The translations under genes and the position numbers were made by a program. This document shows positions 44,100 to 53,307 of a stretch of 64,000 nt of DNA, piece by piece. The stretch's first letter is position 1, and each line of letters opens with the position of its first letter. This stretch comes from Caballeronia sp. GAFFF1 (GTDB lineage Bacteria; Pseudomonadota; Gammaproteobacteria; Burkholderiales; Burkholderiaceae). The stretch lies in NCBI RefSeq assembly GCF_023630705.1, contig NZ_JALQEM010000041.1, forward strand, positions 1 through 64,000, written 5' to 3'. Below the pieces are notes generated by a model. The model did not search any database and was not told the origin of the DNA. It saw nothing but the letters and a program-made list of their open reading frames with translations.

Positions 44100-44111
44100 A
44101 GTGTCGACACT
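44100..44111. promoter_or_regulatory. 12-bp palindrome AGTGTCGACACT upstream of ridA
   Basis: A perfect palindrome 69 bp before the ridA ATG, followed at 44112-44122 by a related half-site, GTTGTCGAGAC. Size and symmetry fit a dimeric GntR-family regulator. With the copy at 43957 it brackets the divergent dadA/ridA promoters. Confidence 0.45.
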
Positions 44112-44180
44112 GTTGTCGAGACTAAAACTGGTTCCGAACCTTCGCGAGGCGCGTCGCGCTTCGTCGCTACAGGAGAAGTC

Positions 44181-44528
44181 ATGCAGATGCAGCGTTTCGA
44201 AAGCGGCAAGCGGATGAGCCAGGCGGTCGTGCACAACGGTTTCGGCTTTCTCGCCGGACAGGTGGCCGACGATACGAGCGCCGACGTCAAAGGTCAGACC
44301 ACACAGATTCTCGCGAAGATCGACCGGTTGCTCGAACAGATCGGCTCCGACAAGACGCGCATTCTGTCCGCGAACATCTGGCTCGCCGACTACAACACGT
44401 TCGCGCAGATGAACGAAATCTGGGACGCGTGGGTGCCCGAAGGCAATGCGCCGGCGCGCGCGTGCGTCGAGTCGAAGCTCGCGTTTCCGCAGTACACCGT
44501 GGAAATCGCGGTCATCGTCGCGATCTAG
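44181..44528 (+). CDS. RidA-family imine/enamine deaminase
   Basis: ATG 44181 with AGGAG upstream; 115 residues. RidA features are FESGKRMSQAVVHNGFGFLAGQVADD, QTTQILAKIDRLLEQIGSDKTRILSANIWLADYNTFAQMN and the catalytic-Arg region APARACVESKLAFPQYTVEIAVIV. RidA proteins hydrolyse reactive 2-imino acids to 2-oxo acids and ammonia. Being opposite dadA, it would process that enzyme's imine product. It is first of the plus-strand catabolic/transport operon. Confidence 0.9.
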   Translation: MQMQRFESGKRMSQAVVHNGFGFLAGQVADDTSADVKGQTTQILAKIDRLLEQIGSDKTRILSANIWLADYNTFAQMNEIWDAWVPEGNAPARACVESKLAFPQYTVEIAVIVAI

Positions 44529-44542
44529 TGCGGGCAATCGAC

Positions 44543-45334
44543 ATGAACGCTCCAGATGCGCTGTCCCAGTACCAGCGGCTCGGCTTCTCGCTCGATGACG
44601 GCATCGCGCGGCGCGCCGCGATCGGCCTCGTCGTGCTCGCGACCGACCACACGATCGAATATGAGTGGCGCAAGCTGCTCGCAGCTGATGGCGTCGCCTT
44701 TTATGAAAGCCGCATCGCCAATTCGGCCGACATTTCGCCGGAAACGCTCGCGCAGATGGACTGTCTCATTGCGCCGGGCGTCGCGCTGATTCGGCCCGGC
44801 CAGCGCCTCGACGTGGTCGCGTTCGGCTGCACGTCGGCCTCGATGGTGCTCGGCGAGGAACGCGTGTTCGAACGCATCCGCGAAGCCCGGCCGGGCGTTG
44901 CCTCCACGACGCCGATCACCGCTGCACGCGTCGGCATACACGCGCTCGGCGCCCAGCGTGTCGCGCTGCTCACGCCCTATGTGCGCCGCATCAACGAGTC
45001 GATGCGTGCGTATCTCGGTGCGCGCGGCGTCGATGTCGTGAGAATGGGCTCGTTCGAGCATGCTGACGACAACGAGGTCGCGCGCATCGATGCGGCTTCG
45101 GTGCGCAACGCGGTGCTCGAACTCGGCCGCCACGACGACGTGGACGCAGTGTTCGTGTCCTGCACGTCGTTGCGTCTCGTCGATGATGTCGTCGCCATCG
45201 AAGCGAAACTCGGCAAGCCCGTGCTGTCGAGTAATCACGCGATGGCGTGGCACGCGTTGCGTCTCGCAGGCGTCGCTGACGTGATGCCGCAATTCGGCCG
45301 CCTCTACACGGTTCAGCCTACCCGCTCGCATTGA
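44543..45334 (+). CDS. Asp/Glu racemase superfamily enzyme (maleate isomerase / AMDase-like)
   Basis: A 263-residue protein with the two-domain Asp/Glu racemase fold. Both cysteine loops are present: VVAFGCTSASMVLGEERVF and DAVFVSCTSLRLVDDVV. TPITAARVGIHALGAQRVALLTPYVRRINESMRAYL and LSSNHAMAWHALRLAG place it near maleate cis-trans isomerase and arylmalonate decarboxylase. Beside dadA and ridA, an amino-acid racemase feeding D-isomers to DadA is plausible, but isomerase activity cannot be excluded. The start is 14 bp past the ridA stop. Confidence 0.8.
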   Translation: MNAPDALSQYQRLGFSLDDGIARRAAIGLVVLATDHTIEYEWRKLLAADGVAFYESRIANSADISPETLAQMDCLIAPGVALIRPGQRLDVVAFGCTSASMVLGEERVFERIREARPGVASTTPITAARVGIHALGAQRVALLTPYVRRINESMRAYLGARGVDVVRMGSFEHADDNEVARIDAASVRNAVLELGRHDDVDAVFVSCTSLRLVDDVVAIEAKLGKPVLSSNHAMAWHALRLAGVADVMPQFGRLYTVQPTRSH

Positions 45335-45364
45335 TCGCGCAGTCCCACGTCTGGAGATGCCACT

Positions 45365-46465
45365 ATGAAAAGAGCAAAAGTCCTCGGTGCCGGCCTCGCG
45401 GTGAGCGTGTTGCTGACGGCGGCGGGCGCGGCCTTCGCGCAAACGGTGTCCATCGGCGCCATCCTGCCGTTGACGGGCGCGAGCGCGTCAGTGGGTGAGG
45501 ATCAGCGGCGCGGCGCCGAACTCGCCGTCGAACAGGTGAACGCGCACGGCGGCGTGCTCGGCGGCAAACTGAAGGTGATCGTCGAAGATTCCGGCGGCAG
45601 CGCGCCGACGGCGTTGAGCGCCGCGCGCAAGCTTGTGTCGGTCAACAAGGTGCCTGTCGTGCTCGGCGAATTCTCTTCGGGCATCACGATTCCGATTGCG
45701 CAATACGTCGTGCAGCAAGGCGATGTGCATCTGAACATCGGTTCGTCGAGTCCGCAGATTCGCAAGATCGGCGATGGATCGTTCAGCGTGATCGGCCTCG
45801 ACGATCTCTCCGCGCGCTTCGCCGCCGACGATCTCTACGCACAGAATCTGCGCAATGTCGCGTTCATCGCGCCGAACAATTCGTATGGACAGGGCGTTGC
45901 GCCGGAGTTCAAGAAGCGCTTCGAATCGCTCGGCGGCAAGGTGACGTCTATTGTTATGTACACCGAAGGACAATCAACCTATCGTCGGGAATTGCAGCAG
46001 ATGTCGAAGACGCAGCCGCAGGCGTACGTCTACAGCGCATACGGTCAGGAAGCCGCGACCATCAATCGGGAAGCCTACGAGCTCGGGCTCAACAAGGCGA
46101 AGTGGTACGGCATCTATCTGACCATGTGCACGAGCGATACCGTCGCGCAAGCCGCACACGGGCAGGAAGGGCTGGAAGTCGCGTCCATTGGTGACGCGGG
46201 CAAGTCGTATCAGCAGGCGTATCAGCAGAAATACAAGGAAGCGCCGAAGTCCGCGTTCGGCGCCTACGTGTATGACGGCGTGATGGTGGCGGCTTCGGCC
46301 ATCAACAAGGCGGGCGCGGCGGACCCCGCGAAGATTCGCGCCGCGCTGCATCAGATGGGCAATTATCAGGGCGCAACAGGCACCATCGCGTTCGACGCCG
46401 AGGGGCAGCGCAAAGAGCAGCCCTACGACAAGGTGAAATTCGAAACGACGGTCGTCGCACGCTGA
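45365..46465 (+). CDS. ABC transporter periplasmic substrate-binding protein (LivK type)
   Basis: A 366-residue protein with a signal peptide (GAGLAVSVLLTAAGAAFAQ) and then TVSIGAILPLTGASASVGEDQRRGAELAVEQVNAHGGVLGGKLKVIVEDS, typical of type I branched-chain amino-acid binding proteins. Later stretches (NNSYGQGVAPEFKKRFESLGGKVTS, AYVYDGVMVAASAINKAGAADPAKIRAAL) fit the family. It captures the substrate for the permeases and ATPases that follow; from context the ligand is probably an amino acid or aromatic acid. Confidence 0.92.
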   Translation: MKRAKVLGAGLAVSVLLTAAGAAFAQTVSIGAILPLTGASASVGEDQRRGAELAVEQVNAHGGVLGGKLKVIVEDSGGSAPTALSAARKLVSVNKVPVVLGEFSSGITIPIAQYVVQQGDVHLNIGSSSPQIRKIGDGSFSVIGLDDLSARFAADDLYAQNLRNVAFIAPNNSYGQGVAPEFKKRFESLGGKVTSIVMYTEGQSTYRRELQQMSKTQPQAYVYSAYGQEAATINREAYELGLNKAKWYGIYLTMCTSDTVAQAAHGQEGLEVASIGDAGKSYQQAYQQKYKEAPKSAFGAYVYDGVMVAASAINKAGAADPAKIRAALHQMGNYQGATGTIAFDAEGQRKEQPYDKVKFETTVVAR

Positions 46466-46487
46466 CGCGCGCCATTGCCGGGAGACC

Positions 46488-47384
46488 TTGATGCTGCAGT
46501 TCGTCATCGATCTTCTCATTCGCGCGTCGGACATCGTGCTCGTCGCGGTCGGCCTGTCCGTCGTGTATTCGCTCGTGCGCTTCCCGAATGTGGCGCACGT
46601 GCAGTATGCGATGACAGGGGCGTTCGTCACGCTCGGCATGACGAGGGCGGGCGTGACGTTCGCGGCTGCACTGGCGGTGTCGTGCGTCGCGACGGGATGT
46701 CTCGCCGTCGCGCTCAACGTGTTCGTCTTCCGGCGGCTGTTGCGCTCGGGCAGTTCCATTGCAATGGTCGGCTCCCTTGCCGTATCGATGATTCTTATCG
46801 CCGTGGTGCTCGGCACCGCGGGCTCGAGGCCGCTGCGTTACAGGACCGCGCTCTCGACGCCGCTGCAAGTAGGCTCAACGATGATCTCCGTCGATCAAAT
46901 CACGTCGATTGCGTGCGGCTTCGGGTGCGTCGCCTTGCTCGCGCTTCTGCTGTTCAAAACCGGCGTGGGCCGTTCGATGCGCGCGATGGCGAGCAACCCG
47001 GCGCTCGCGGCGGCAACGGGCGTGGACGGCGCGCGCGTGCTGAACGGCATCTCGTTCCTGAGCGGCGCGCTAGCGGCGCTCGGCGGCACCATGCTCGGGC
47101 TGACCGAAAACGTGCACGTGGACCTGGGCACGAACCTGCTGCTGCCCGTGTTCGCAGCAGCCATTGTCGGCGGGCTCGGCAATCCGCTGGGCGCGGCAGC
47201 GGGGGCGGTCCTCATCGCACTTGCGGAAACGCTTGCAACGAATATCGACTTCGGCTGGATGGTCGGACGCTCGGGCGTGTATCTTCCGGTCAGCTACGTG
47301 GGCGCGGCGTCGTTCGTGATCCTGCTCGCCGCGCTGCTTCTGCGGCCCTATGGACTCTTCGACCGGGAGGTGCGCCGTGTCTAG
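46488..47384 (+). CDS. ABC transporter permease (LivH type)
   Basis: A 298-residue integral membrane protein with about eight hydrophobic helices and LivH motifs: DIVLVAVGLSVVYSLVRFPNVAHVQYAMTGAF, GVGRSMRAMASNPALAAATGVDGARVL and PVFAAAIVGGLGNPLGAAAGAVLIALAETL. It forms half of the inner-membrane channel with the LivM-type permease, whose GTG start lies inside its last codons. Confidence 0.92.
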   Translation: MMLQFVIDLLIRASDIVLVAVGLSVVYSLVRFPNVAHVQYAMTGAFVTLGMTRAGVTFAAALAVSCVATGCLAVALNVFVFRRLLRSGSSIAMVGSLAVSMILIAVVLGTAGSRPLRYRTALSTPLQVGSTMISVDQITSIACGFGCVALLALLLFKTGVGRSMRAMASNPALAAATGVDGARVLNGISFLSGALAALGGTMLGLTENVHVDLGTNLLLPVFAAAIVGGLGNPLGAAAGAVLIALAETLATNIDFGWMVGRSGVYLPVSYVGAASFVILLAALLLRPYGLFDREVRRV

Positions 47385-48264
47385 TTTCCTGCTGCACGTC
47401 GCGACACTCGCTTGCATCTACGCGTTGATGGCGCTCGGCCTCAACCTTCAGGCGGGCATCGCGGGCTTGCTCAATTTCGGCTTCGTCGCGTTCGTCGGGA
47501 TCGGTGCTTATGCGACCGGCATCGCCTCTTCCGCAGGATGGCCGTGTATCGTCGGCATCGTCGGGGGCATGGCGGGCGCGATGCTCGTCGGCTTCGTGAT
47601 GGCGCGACTGGGGCGCAATCTCGCATCCGATTACTGGGCCATCGCGACGCTCGCCATTGCCGAACTGATTCGCACAGTTGCGCTGAATGAAGGCTGGCTC
47701 ACGGGCGGCGCGCAAGGCATTAGCGGCATTGCGCCGCTTGTTTCGCGGCTCACCGGCGCGCGAAGCGACATTGCATTCTTTCTTCTCGCGGTGGCGCTGC
47801 TTGCAGCCGCGTTCGTGGTCTGCGCGCGTCTCGCGTGCGGACGCTACGGGCGCGCGCTGCGTTTGATGCGCGAAGAGCCCGGGTTGGCGCAAAGTCTCGG
47901 CTACCGGCTCGTGCCGATGAAAACCACGGCGACGATGACGGCCGCCGCCATTGCCGCCACAGGCGGTTCGCTGCTCGCGCTATACATGAGCTTCGTCGGG
48001 CCGGACTTCATGTCCGCGTCGGAGACGTTCGCCATCTGGACTATGGTGATGATCGGCGGCCTCGGCAACAACGCGGGTGTAATGTTCGGCGCGCTGCTCG
48101 TCGAAGCGATTTATAGCGCGGTGCCCTTCGCCAAGGACTACATCGACATCGGCACCGATGTGGCGGGTGCCGTGCGGCTCGGCGCAATTGGCTGCATCCT
48201 GCTTGCCTGTCTGCTACTGCGGCCGGGCGGCCTGCTGCCCGAGCGGATCCGGAGAACCGTATGA
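47377..48264 (+). CDS. ABC transporter permease (LivM type)
   Basis: Start placed at GTG 47377 because GGGAGG (47365-47370) is 6 bases upstream. It overlaps the LivH-type gene by 8 bp. The 295 residues contain ALMALGLNLQAGIAGLLNFGFVAFVGIGAYATGI, ATLAIAELIRTVALNEGWLTGGAQGI and WTMVMIGGLGNNAGVMFGALLVE, all LivM features. It is the second channel subunit, and its stop overlaps the ATPase start (ATGA at 48261). Confidence 0.92.
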   Translation: MSSFLLHVATLACIYALMALGLNLQAGIAGLLNFGFVAFVGIGAYATGIASSAGWPCIVGIVGGMAGAMLVGFVMARLGRNLASDYWAIATLAIAELIRTVALNEGWLTGGAQGISGIAPLVSRLTGARSDIAFFLLAVALLAAAFVVCARLACGRYGRALRLMREEPGLAQSLGYRLVPMKTTATMTAAAIAATGGSLLALYMSFVGPDFMSASETFAIWTMVMIGGLGNNAGVMFGALLVEAIYSAVPFAKDYIDIGTDVAGAVRLGAIGCILLACLLLRPGGLLPERIRRTV

Positions 48265-49058
48265 GCGTCGTGTTGAAGCTGCGGGACGTGTACAAGTCAT
48301 TCGGCGGCAATCACGTGCTCACGGGATTATCGTTCGACATCTCAAGCGGTGATTTCGTCGGCTTGCTGGGACCCAACGGATGCGGCAAGAGCACGGTGCT
48401 CAACGCCATTACCGGCTATTGTCCGATCGAGCGCGGCAGCATCGAAGTGAACGGCCAGCGCGTGGAAAGTCTTCCGCCGCACGAAGTCGCCGCGCGCGCG
48501 GTCCGGCGCACGTTCCAGCTTCCGTCGATGCCTGCGCGCATGACCGTCGGCGAAGTACTGATGGCCGCTTCCACGCAACGTCATGGACTCTTCGCGACGC
48601 TCTTGCCGTCCGCGCGCACGAAGCGCATCGAAGCGCAAACGCGTGAACGCGCGCGGCAGTTGCTCGATGAACTGCTGCTCGCGAAAGTCGCGCATCTTCC
48701 CGCTGCATCCTTATCGGGCGGACAGAAGAAGCTGCTCGGTATTGCGTGTGCGCTGATGGGGGAACCGTCGCTGCTGTTGCTCGATGAACCGATGGCGGGC
48801 GTGCATCCGAATCTGCGCGCGGAACTGAGGCGCGTGCTGCGAAGCATCAACGAGCGGGGCGTCACGCTGGTCGTGGTGGAACACGACATGCATTTTATCG
48901 CCGAGACGTGCGTGCGCTGCATCGTGCTCGATCGCGGGCGTACCGTCGCGGACTGCAGGCCGTCGGAACTGGAGCATCACGAAGGTGTGGTCGAAGCGTA
49001 TCTCGGGCGCACGACGAAGACCGCCGCGCCGCTGAGCACGATCGGAGCAACGGCATGA
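48261..49058 (+). CDS. ABC transporter ATPase (LivG type)
   Basis: A 265-residue ABC ATPase with Walker A GPNGCGKST, signature LSGGQKKLLGIACALM, Walker B LLLLDEPMAG and the switch His (VVEHDMHFIAE). The LivG-style long insertion (MTVGEVLMAASTQRHGLFATLLPSARTKRIEAQTRERA) is present. It powers the branched-chain-type importer with the LivF-type ATPase, coupled by an ATGA overlap at 49055. Confidence 0.93.
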   Translation: MSVVLKLRDVYKSFGGNHVLTGLSFDISSGDFVGLLGPNGCGKSTVLNAITGYCPIERGSIEVNGQRVESLPPHEVAARAVRRTFQLPSMPARMTVGEVLMAASTQRHGLFATLLPSARTKRIEAQTRERARQLLDELLLAKVAHLPAASLSGGQKKLLGIACALMGEPSLLLLDEPMAGVHPNLRAELRRVLRSINERGVTLVVVEHDMHFIAETCVRCIVLDRGRTVADCRPSELEHHEGVVEAYLGRTTKTAAPLSTIGATA

Positions 49059-49774
49059 TCACGGTCAGCAACGTCGTCGCAGGCTACTCGCGCGATGTCG
49101 ACATTCTGCGCGGCGTGTCGCTCGCGGCGAAGGAACTGGAGATCGTGACGATTCTCGGGCCGAACGGCTGCGGCAAGTCGACCTTACTCAAGACCGTCGC
49201 GGGCTTTCTGATGCCGAGGAAGGGCGCGGTGCATCTGGACGGCATCGACGTGGGGCAGGTGAGTGTGCACCGCAAGATCCGCGCGCATCGCATCGGCTTC
49301 GTGCCGCAGACCGACAACGTGTTCGGCGCGCTCACCGTGTGGGAAAACCTCGCGCTCGGCGGACAGTTCATGCCCGAGCGTGAGCGCAACGCGCGGCTCG
49401 ATGAACTGTACGCGAGCTATCCGATATTGAAGACCAAACGCAGGGCGCGCGCCGCGAGTCTCTCCGGCGGCGAGCGGCAGATTCTGTCGCTTGCGCGCGC
49501 TTTGATGCCGCGCCCGCGCTTTCTCTTGCTCGACGAGCCGTCGGCGGGACTTTCGCCCCGGATGCTGGCCGAAGTCTTCGATGCCATCGTGCGCCTGCGC
49601 GATACGGAGCACGTCGGCGTGCTGATGGTCGAGCAGAACGCGGCGCAGGCGTTGCGCATTTCCAATCGCGCGTATGTGCTGTCGATGGGTCAGGTCGCGC
49701 TGGAAGGTCATGCCGCCGACTTGCTCGCCAGCGACGAGATGCGGCGGCTCTATCTCGGCGGCAGCGTGCAATGA
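49055..49774 (+). CDS. ABC transporter ATPase (LivF type)
   Basis: A 239-residue ABC ATPase with Walker A GPNGCGKST, signature LSGGERQILSLARALM, Walker B FLLLDEPSAGLSP and MVEQNAAQALRISNRAYVLSMG. LivF-type length and C-terminus. It completes the five-gene importer and its stop overlaps the ATG of the oxidoreductase gene (ATGA at 49771). Transport and catabolism are thus made from one coupled message. Confidence 0.93.
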   Translation: MITVSNVVAGYSRDVDILRGVSLAAKELEIVTILGPNGCGKSTLLKTVAGFLMPRKGAVHLDGIDVGQVSVHRKIRAHRIGFVPQTDNVFGALTVWENLALGGQFMPERERNARLDELYASYPILKTKRRARAASLSGGERQILSLARALMPRPRFLLLDEPSAGLSPRMLAEVFDAIVRLRDTEHVGVLMVEQNAAQALRISNRAYVLSMGQVALEGHAADLLASDEMRRLYLGGSVQ

Positions 49775-52700
49775 CGACGAACCAAAAGAACGAGGAACGC
49801 GACGTGGCTTTGCGCAAGGTGACACTGGAGGACAAGTACACGCTCGACCAGGGGCGCGTGTTCATGACGGGCGTGCAGGCACTCGTGCGGCTGCCGCTGA
49901 TGCAGCGCCGTCGCGACGATGCCGCAGGTCTTCGTACCGCCGGCTATATATCGGGTTACCGCGGCTCCCCGCTCGGCACATACGACGCCGAGCTGCAAAA
50001 GGCGAAGACGCATCTGGATGCCGCGCATGTCGTGTTCGTGCCGGGCGTCAACGAGGATCTCGCTGCAACCGCCGTATGGGGTTCGCAGCAAGCGGAGGCG
50101 GGCGGCGAAGGCAAGTACGACGGCGTGTTCTCGATCTGGTACGGCAAAGGCCCTGGCGTCGATCGAAGCGGCGACGCGTTTCGTCACGCGAATCTGGCGG
50201 GATCGTCGAAGCATGGCGGCGTGCTCTTGCTGATGGGCGACGACCACACATGCGAGTCGTCGACCACGTGCCATCAATCGGAGTTCGCGCTCATCGACGC
50301 ATCCATTCCGGTACTGAGTCCGAGCGGCGTGCAGGAGATACTCGATTTCGGCTTATATGGCTGGGCGATGTCGCGCTATTCGGGCTGCTGGGTCGGACTC
50401 AAGTGCGTGAAGGATACCGCGGATGCATCGGCCGTGATCGACGTCGATGCATCGCGCGTCGATGTGGTTCTGCCCTGCGACGTCGCCATGCCGCCCGATG
50501 GCCTCAATCTGCGGCAACCCGATACGCCGCATGCACAGGAATATCGCCTGCATAACTACAAACTGGACGCCGTGCGCGCGTTCGTGCGCGCAAACCGGCT
50601 GGACCATACGGTGCTCGGACGCGAGGGCGCGCGCGTCGGCATCGTCACGCATGGCAAGAGCTATCTCGACCTTCTTCAAGCCATCGACGACCTGGGCCTC
50701 GATGAAACGCGGCTTGAGACGATGGGCGTCGCGATCTACAAGGTCGGTTGCGTGTGGCCGCTCGAACCAGAGGGCGTGCAGGCGTTCGCGCAAGGCAAGG
50801 AAGTCCTGATGGTGGTCGAGGAGAAGCGCAGCCTGCTGGAAGCGCAGATCAAGGAGATTCTCTATGGCAAGCCGCGCGCGCCGGCCATCATCGGAAAGAA
50901 AGACGAAAGCGGCGGCAAGCTCTTTCAGGCGGAACTCGCGCTCGACTCCGTGCAGATCGCCATTGCGCTCGGCGAACGGCTTGCGTGTCTCACGAACGAT
51001 ATCGGGCTGGGCGAACGCGTCGCGTTCCTGCGCGCATTGCGGCGCATGACATTCGCGCCGGAGCCGCTGTCGCGCAGCTTTTACTTTTGCAGTGGCTGCC
51101 CGCATAGCTCATCGACGGTCGTGCCCGAGGGCAGCAAGGCCTACGCGGGCATCGGTTGCAGCTGGATGGCGCAGACCATGGACCGCAGCACGCTCGGCTA
51201 TACGCAAATGGGCGGCGAAGGCATGACATGGGTGGGCGAGGCGCCGTTCTCGAAGCGCGCGCACATGTTTCAGAACATGGGCGATGGCACGTACTTCCAC
51301 TCGGGCCTGCTCTCGGTGCGTGCCGCGATTGCAGCGCGCACGCGCATCACTTTTAAGATTCTTTTCAACGATGCCGTCGCTATGACGGGCGGTCAGCGTC
51401 ACGACGGACCACTCAATCCGCTCACGATCGCGCAGCAGGTTCGCGCGGAAGGCGTGACGCGCATCGCCGTGGTGTCCGACGATTCGTCGAAATATCCGCA
51501 TGATCTGGCATGGCCGCAAGGCGTCACGATTCATCATCGCTCGGCGTTGCAAGATGTCCAGAGCGAGTTGCGTAATGTCGATGGCGTGAGCGTGCTGATC
51601 TACGACCAGACGTGCGCGGCCGAGAAGCGACGCCGTCGCAAGCGCGGACAACTGGCGGACCCGCCGAAGCGCCTCTTCATCCACGACCTCGTCTGTGAAG
51701 GCTGCGGCGATTGCGGCGTCAAGTCGAACTGCGTGTCGCTCACGCCGCTCGAAACCGAGTTCGGCCGCAAGCGCGCCATCGACCAAAGTGCCTGCAATAA
51801 GGACTATTCGTGCAACGAGGGCTTCTGCCCAAGTTTCGTGACCGTGCATGGCGGCACGTTGCGACGCGTGCAGCGCAAGCCCGATACGAGCTTGTTTCCC
51901 GCGTTGCCGGAACCCGCGTTGCCGTCGCTGGATGCGCGCGTGTTCTCCATCGTCGTGACGGGCGTGGGCGGCACGGGCGTCGTGACGATCGGCGCGATCC
52001 TCGGCATGGCGGCGCATCTGGAAGGCAAGGGCTGCGGCATTCTCGACATGGCCGGGCTCGCGCAGAAGGGCGGCTCCGTGTGGTCGCATGTGCGCTTTGG
52101 CGCGAGTCCGTCCGCGATCAAGGCGATTCGTATTGCGACTGGCGGCGCGGACGTGGTGATTGGTTGCGATATGGTCGTCGCGGCAAGCCACAAGACGCTT
52201 GCGATGACACGCCGCGCCGCCACGCGAATGCTCGTCAATTCGCATGAAGCGATGACCGGGGATTTCACACGCCAGCCCGATCTTGCTTTCCCGTCGGCCG
52301 AACTGCGCGCGACGCTGACCGAAGCAGTGGGCGAGCGTCATGTCGAATTCGTCGATGCCACAGCGACTAGCCGCCGTCTCTTCGGCGACACCTTAGCGAG
52401 CAACATGTTCATGCTCGGCTTCGCGTATCAGCGTGGATGCATACCACTCCGCGCCGATGCAATCGCGGCGGCCATCGAACTGAACGGGGCATCCGTCGCG
52501 CTCAATCTCGACGCTTTCACATGGGGACGGCGCTTTGCTGCAGAGCCCACGCTTGCCGCGCGTCTGTCCGAAACCGCCGATGCAGCGCCGTCGTCGCGAC
52601 GCTCGACGACGCTGGATGAAATGATCGAACGCCGCGTGCTATATCTGACCGCTTACCAGGATGCGGCGTATGCGGCGCATTATCGTGAACTTGTGGGCCG

Positions 52701-53271
52701 CGTGCGACGCTGGGAAGGCGCGGTGTCGGCGCGCAGCGAAGGCGTTTCGCGCGCGGTCGCGCAGAACCTGTTTCGCTTGCTCGCGTACAAGGACGAATAT
52801 GAAGTTGCCCGATTATTGACCGCACCAGAATTCATCGATGGCTTGCACGCGCAGTTCGACGGACCGGTGCGCGTTGCGTTCAATCTCGCGCCGCCCGGCA
52901 TCGCGCGACGTAATCCACGCACGGGCGAGCCCGCGAAGCGCGAATTCGGTTCGTGGATGTTGCCGGTCTTGCGCATGCTCGCGCGAGGCAAGGCGCTGCG
53001 CGGCACGCCTTTCGATCCTTTCGGGTACACCGCCGAACGGCGCATGGAACGCGAACTGGTGCAGCGTTATCAGGAGACCATTGCGACGATCATCGAACAC
53101 GGCACCGCGCGCAATCTTGCGGCGGCATTGCGCGCGGCGTCCATCGTCGAGACGATTCGCGGCTATGGCCATGTGAAGGCGCGCAATGTCAATGCGATAG
53201 ACGCGCAGTGGCGCGAGGCCGTGAAGCAATTGAGCGCGCCCGTGGTGATTCCGTTGCAACGCGTGGCGTGA
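49771..53271 (+). CDS. Indolepyruvate:ferredoxin oxidoreductase, fused long form
   Basis: A 1166-residue fused IorA/IorB-type enzyme. The N-terminal part holds TPP/pyruvate-oxidoreductase-like domains (YISGYRGSPLGTYDAELQ, YAGIGCSWMAQTMDRSTLGYTQMGGEGM, FKILFNDAVAMTGGQRHDGP). A cysteine-rich iron-sulphur region near 640-690 has CEGCGDCGVKSNC. A gamma domain starts near 728 (VTGVGGTGVVTIGAILGMAAHLEGKG). The C-terminal extension is typical of the proteobacterial form. It decarboxylates aryl-2-oxo acids to acyl-CoA, reducing ferredoxin. Here it would use the oxo acid from DadA/RidA. Confidence 0.92.
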   Translation: MTTNQKNEERDVALRKVTLEDKYTLDQGRVFMTGVQALVRLPLMQRRRDDAAGLRTAGYISGYRGSPLGTYDAELQKAKTHLDAAHVVFVPGVNEDLAATAVWGSQQAEAGGEGKYDGVFSIWYGKGPGVDRSGDAFRHANLAGSSKHGGVLLLMGDDHTCESSTTCHQSEFALIDASIPVLSPSGVQEILDFGLYGWAMSRYSGCWVGLKCVKDTADASAVIDVDASRVDVVLPCDVAMPPDGLNLRQPDTPHAQEYRLHNYKLDAVRAFVRANRLDHTVLGREGARVGIVTHGKSYLDLLQAIDDLGLDETRLETMGVAIYKVGCVWPLEPEGVQAFAQGKEVLMVVEEKRSLLEAQIKEILYGKPRAPAIIGKKDESGGKLFQAELALDSVQIAIALGERLACLTNDIGLGERVAFLRALRRMTFAPEPLSRSFYFCSGCPHSSSTVVPEGSKAYAGIGCSWMAQTMDRSTLGYTQMGGEGMTWVGEAPFSKRAHMFQNMGDGTYFHSGLLSVRAAIAARTRITFKILFNDAVAMTGGQRHDGPLNPLTIAQQVRAEGVTRIAVVSDDSSKYPHDLAWPQGVTIHHRSALQDVQSELRNVDGVSVLIYDQTCAAEKRRRRKRGQLADPPKRLFIHDLVCEGCGDCGVKSNCVSLTPLETEFGRKRAIDQSACNKDYSCNEGFCPSFVTVHGGTLRRVQRKPDTSLFPALPEPALPSLDARVFSIVVTGVGGTGVVTIGAILGMAAHLEGKGCGILDMAGLAQKGGSVWSHVRFGASPSAIKAIRIATGGADVVIGCDMVVAASHKTLAMTRRAATRMLVNSHEAMTGDFTRQPDLAFPSAELRATLTEAVGERHVEFVDATATSRRLFGDTLASNMFMLGFAYQRGCIPLRADAIAAAIELNGASVALNLDAFTWGRRFAAEPTLAARLSETADAAPSSRRSTTLDEMIERRVLYLTAYQDAAYAAHYRELVGRVRRWEGAVSARSEGVSRAVAQNLFRLLAYKDEYEVARLLTAPEFIDGLHAQFDGPVRVAFNLAPPGIARRNPRTGEPAKREFGSWMLPVLRMLARGKALRGTPFDPFGYTAERRMERELVQRYQETIATIIEHGTARNLAAALRAASIVETIRGYGHVKARNVNAIDAQWREAVKQLSAPVVIPLQRVA

Positions 53272-53307
53272 GACGTCGGCGAACGTGCAGCGAAGCAACG
53301 CGGGCGT

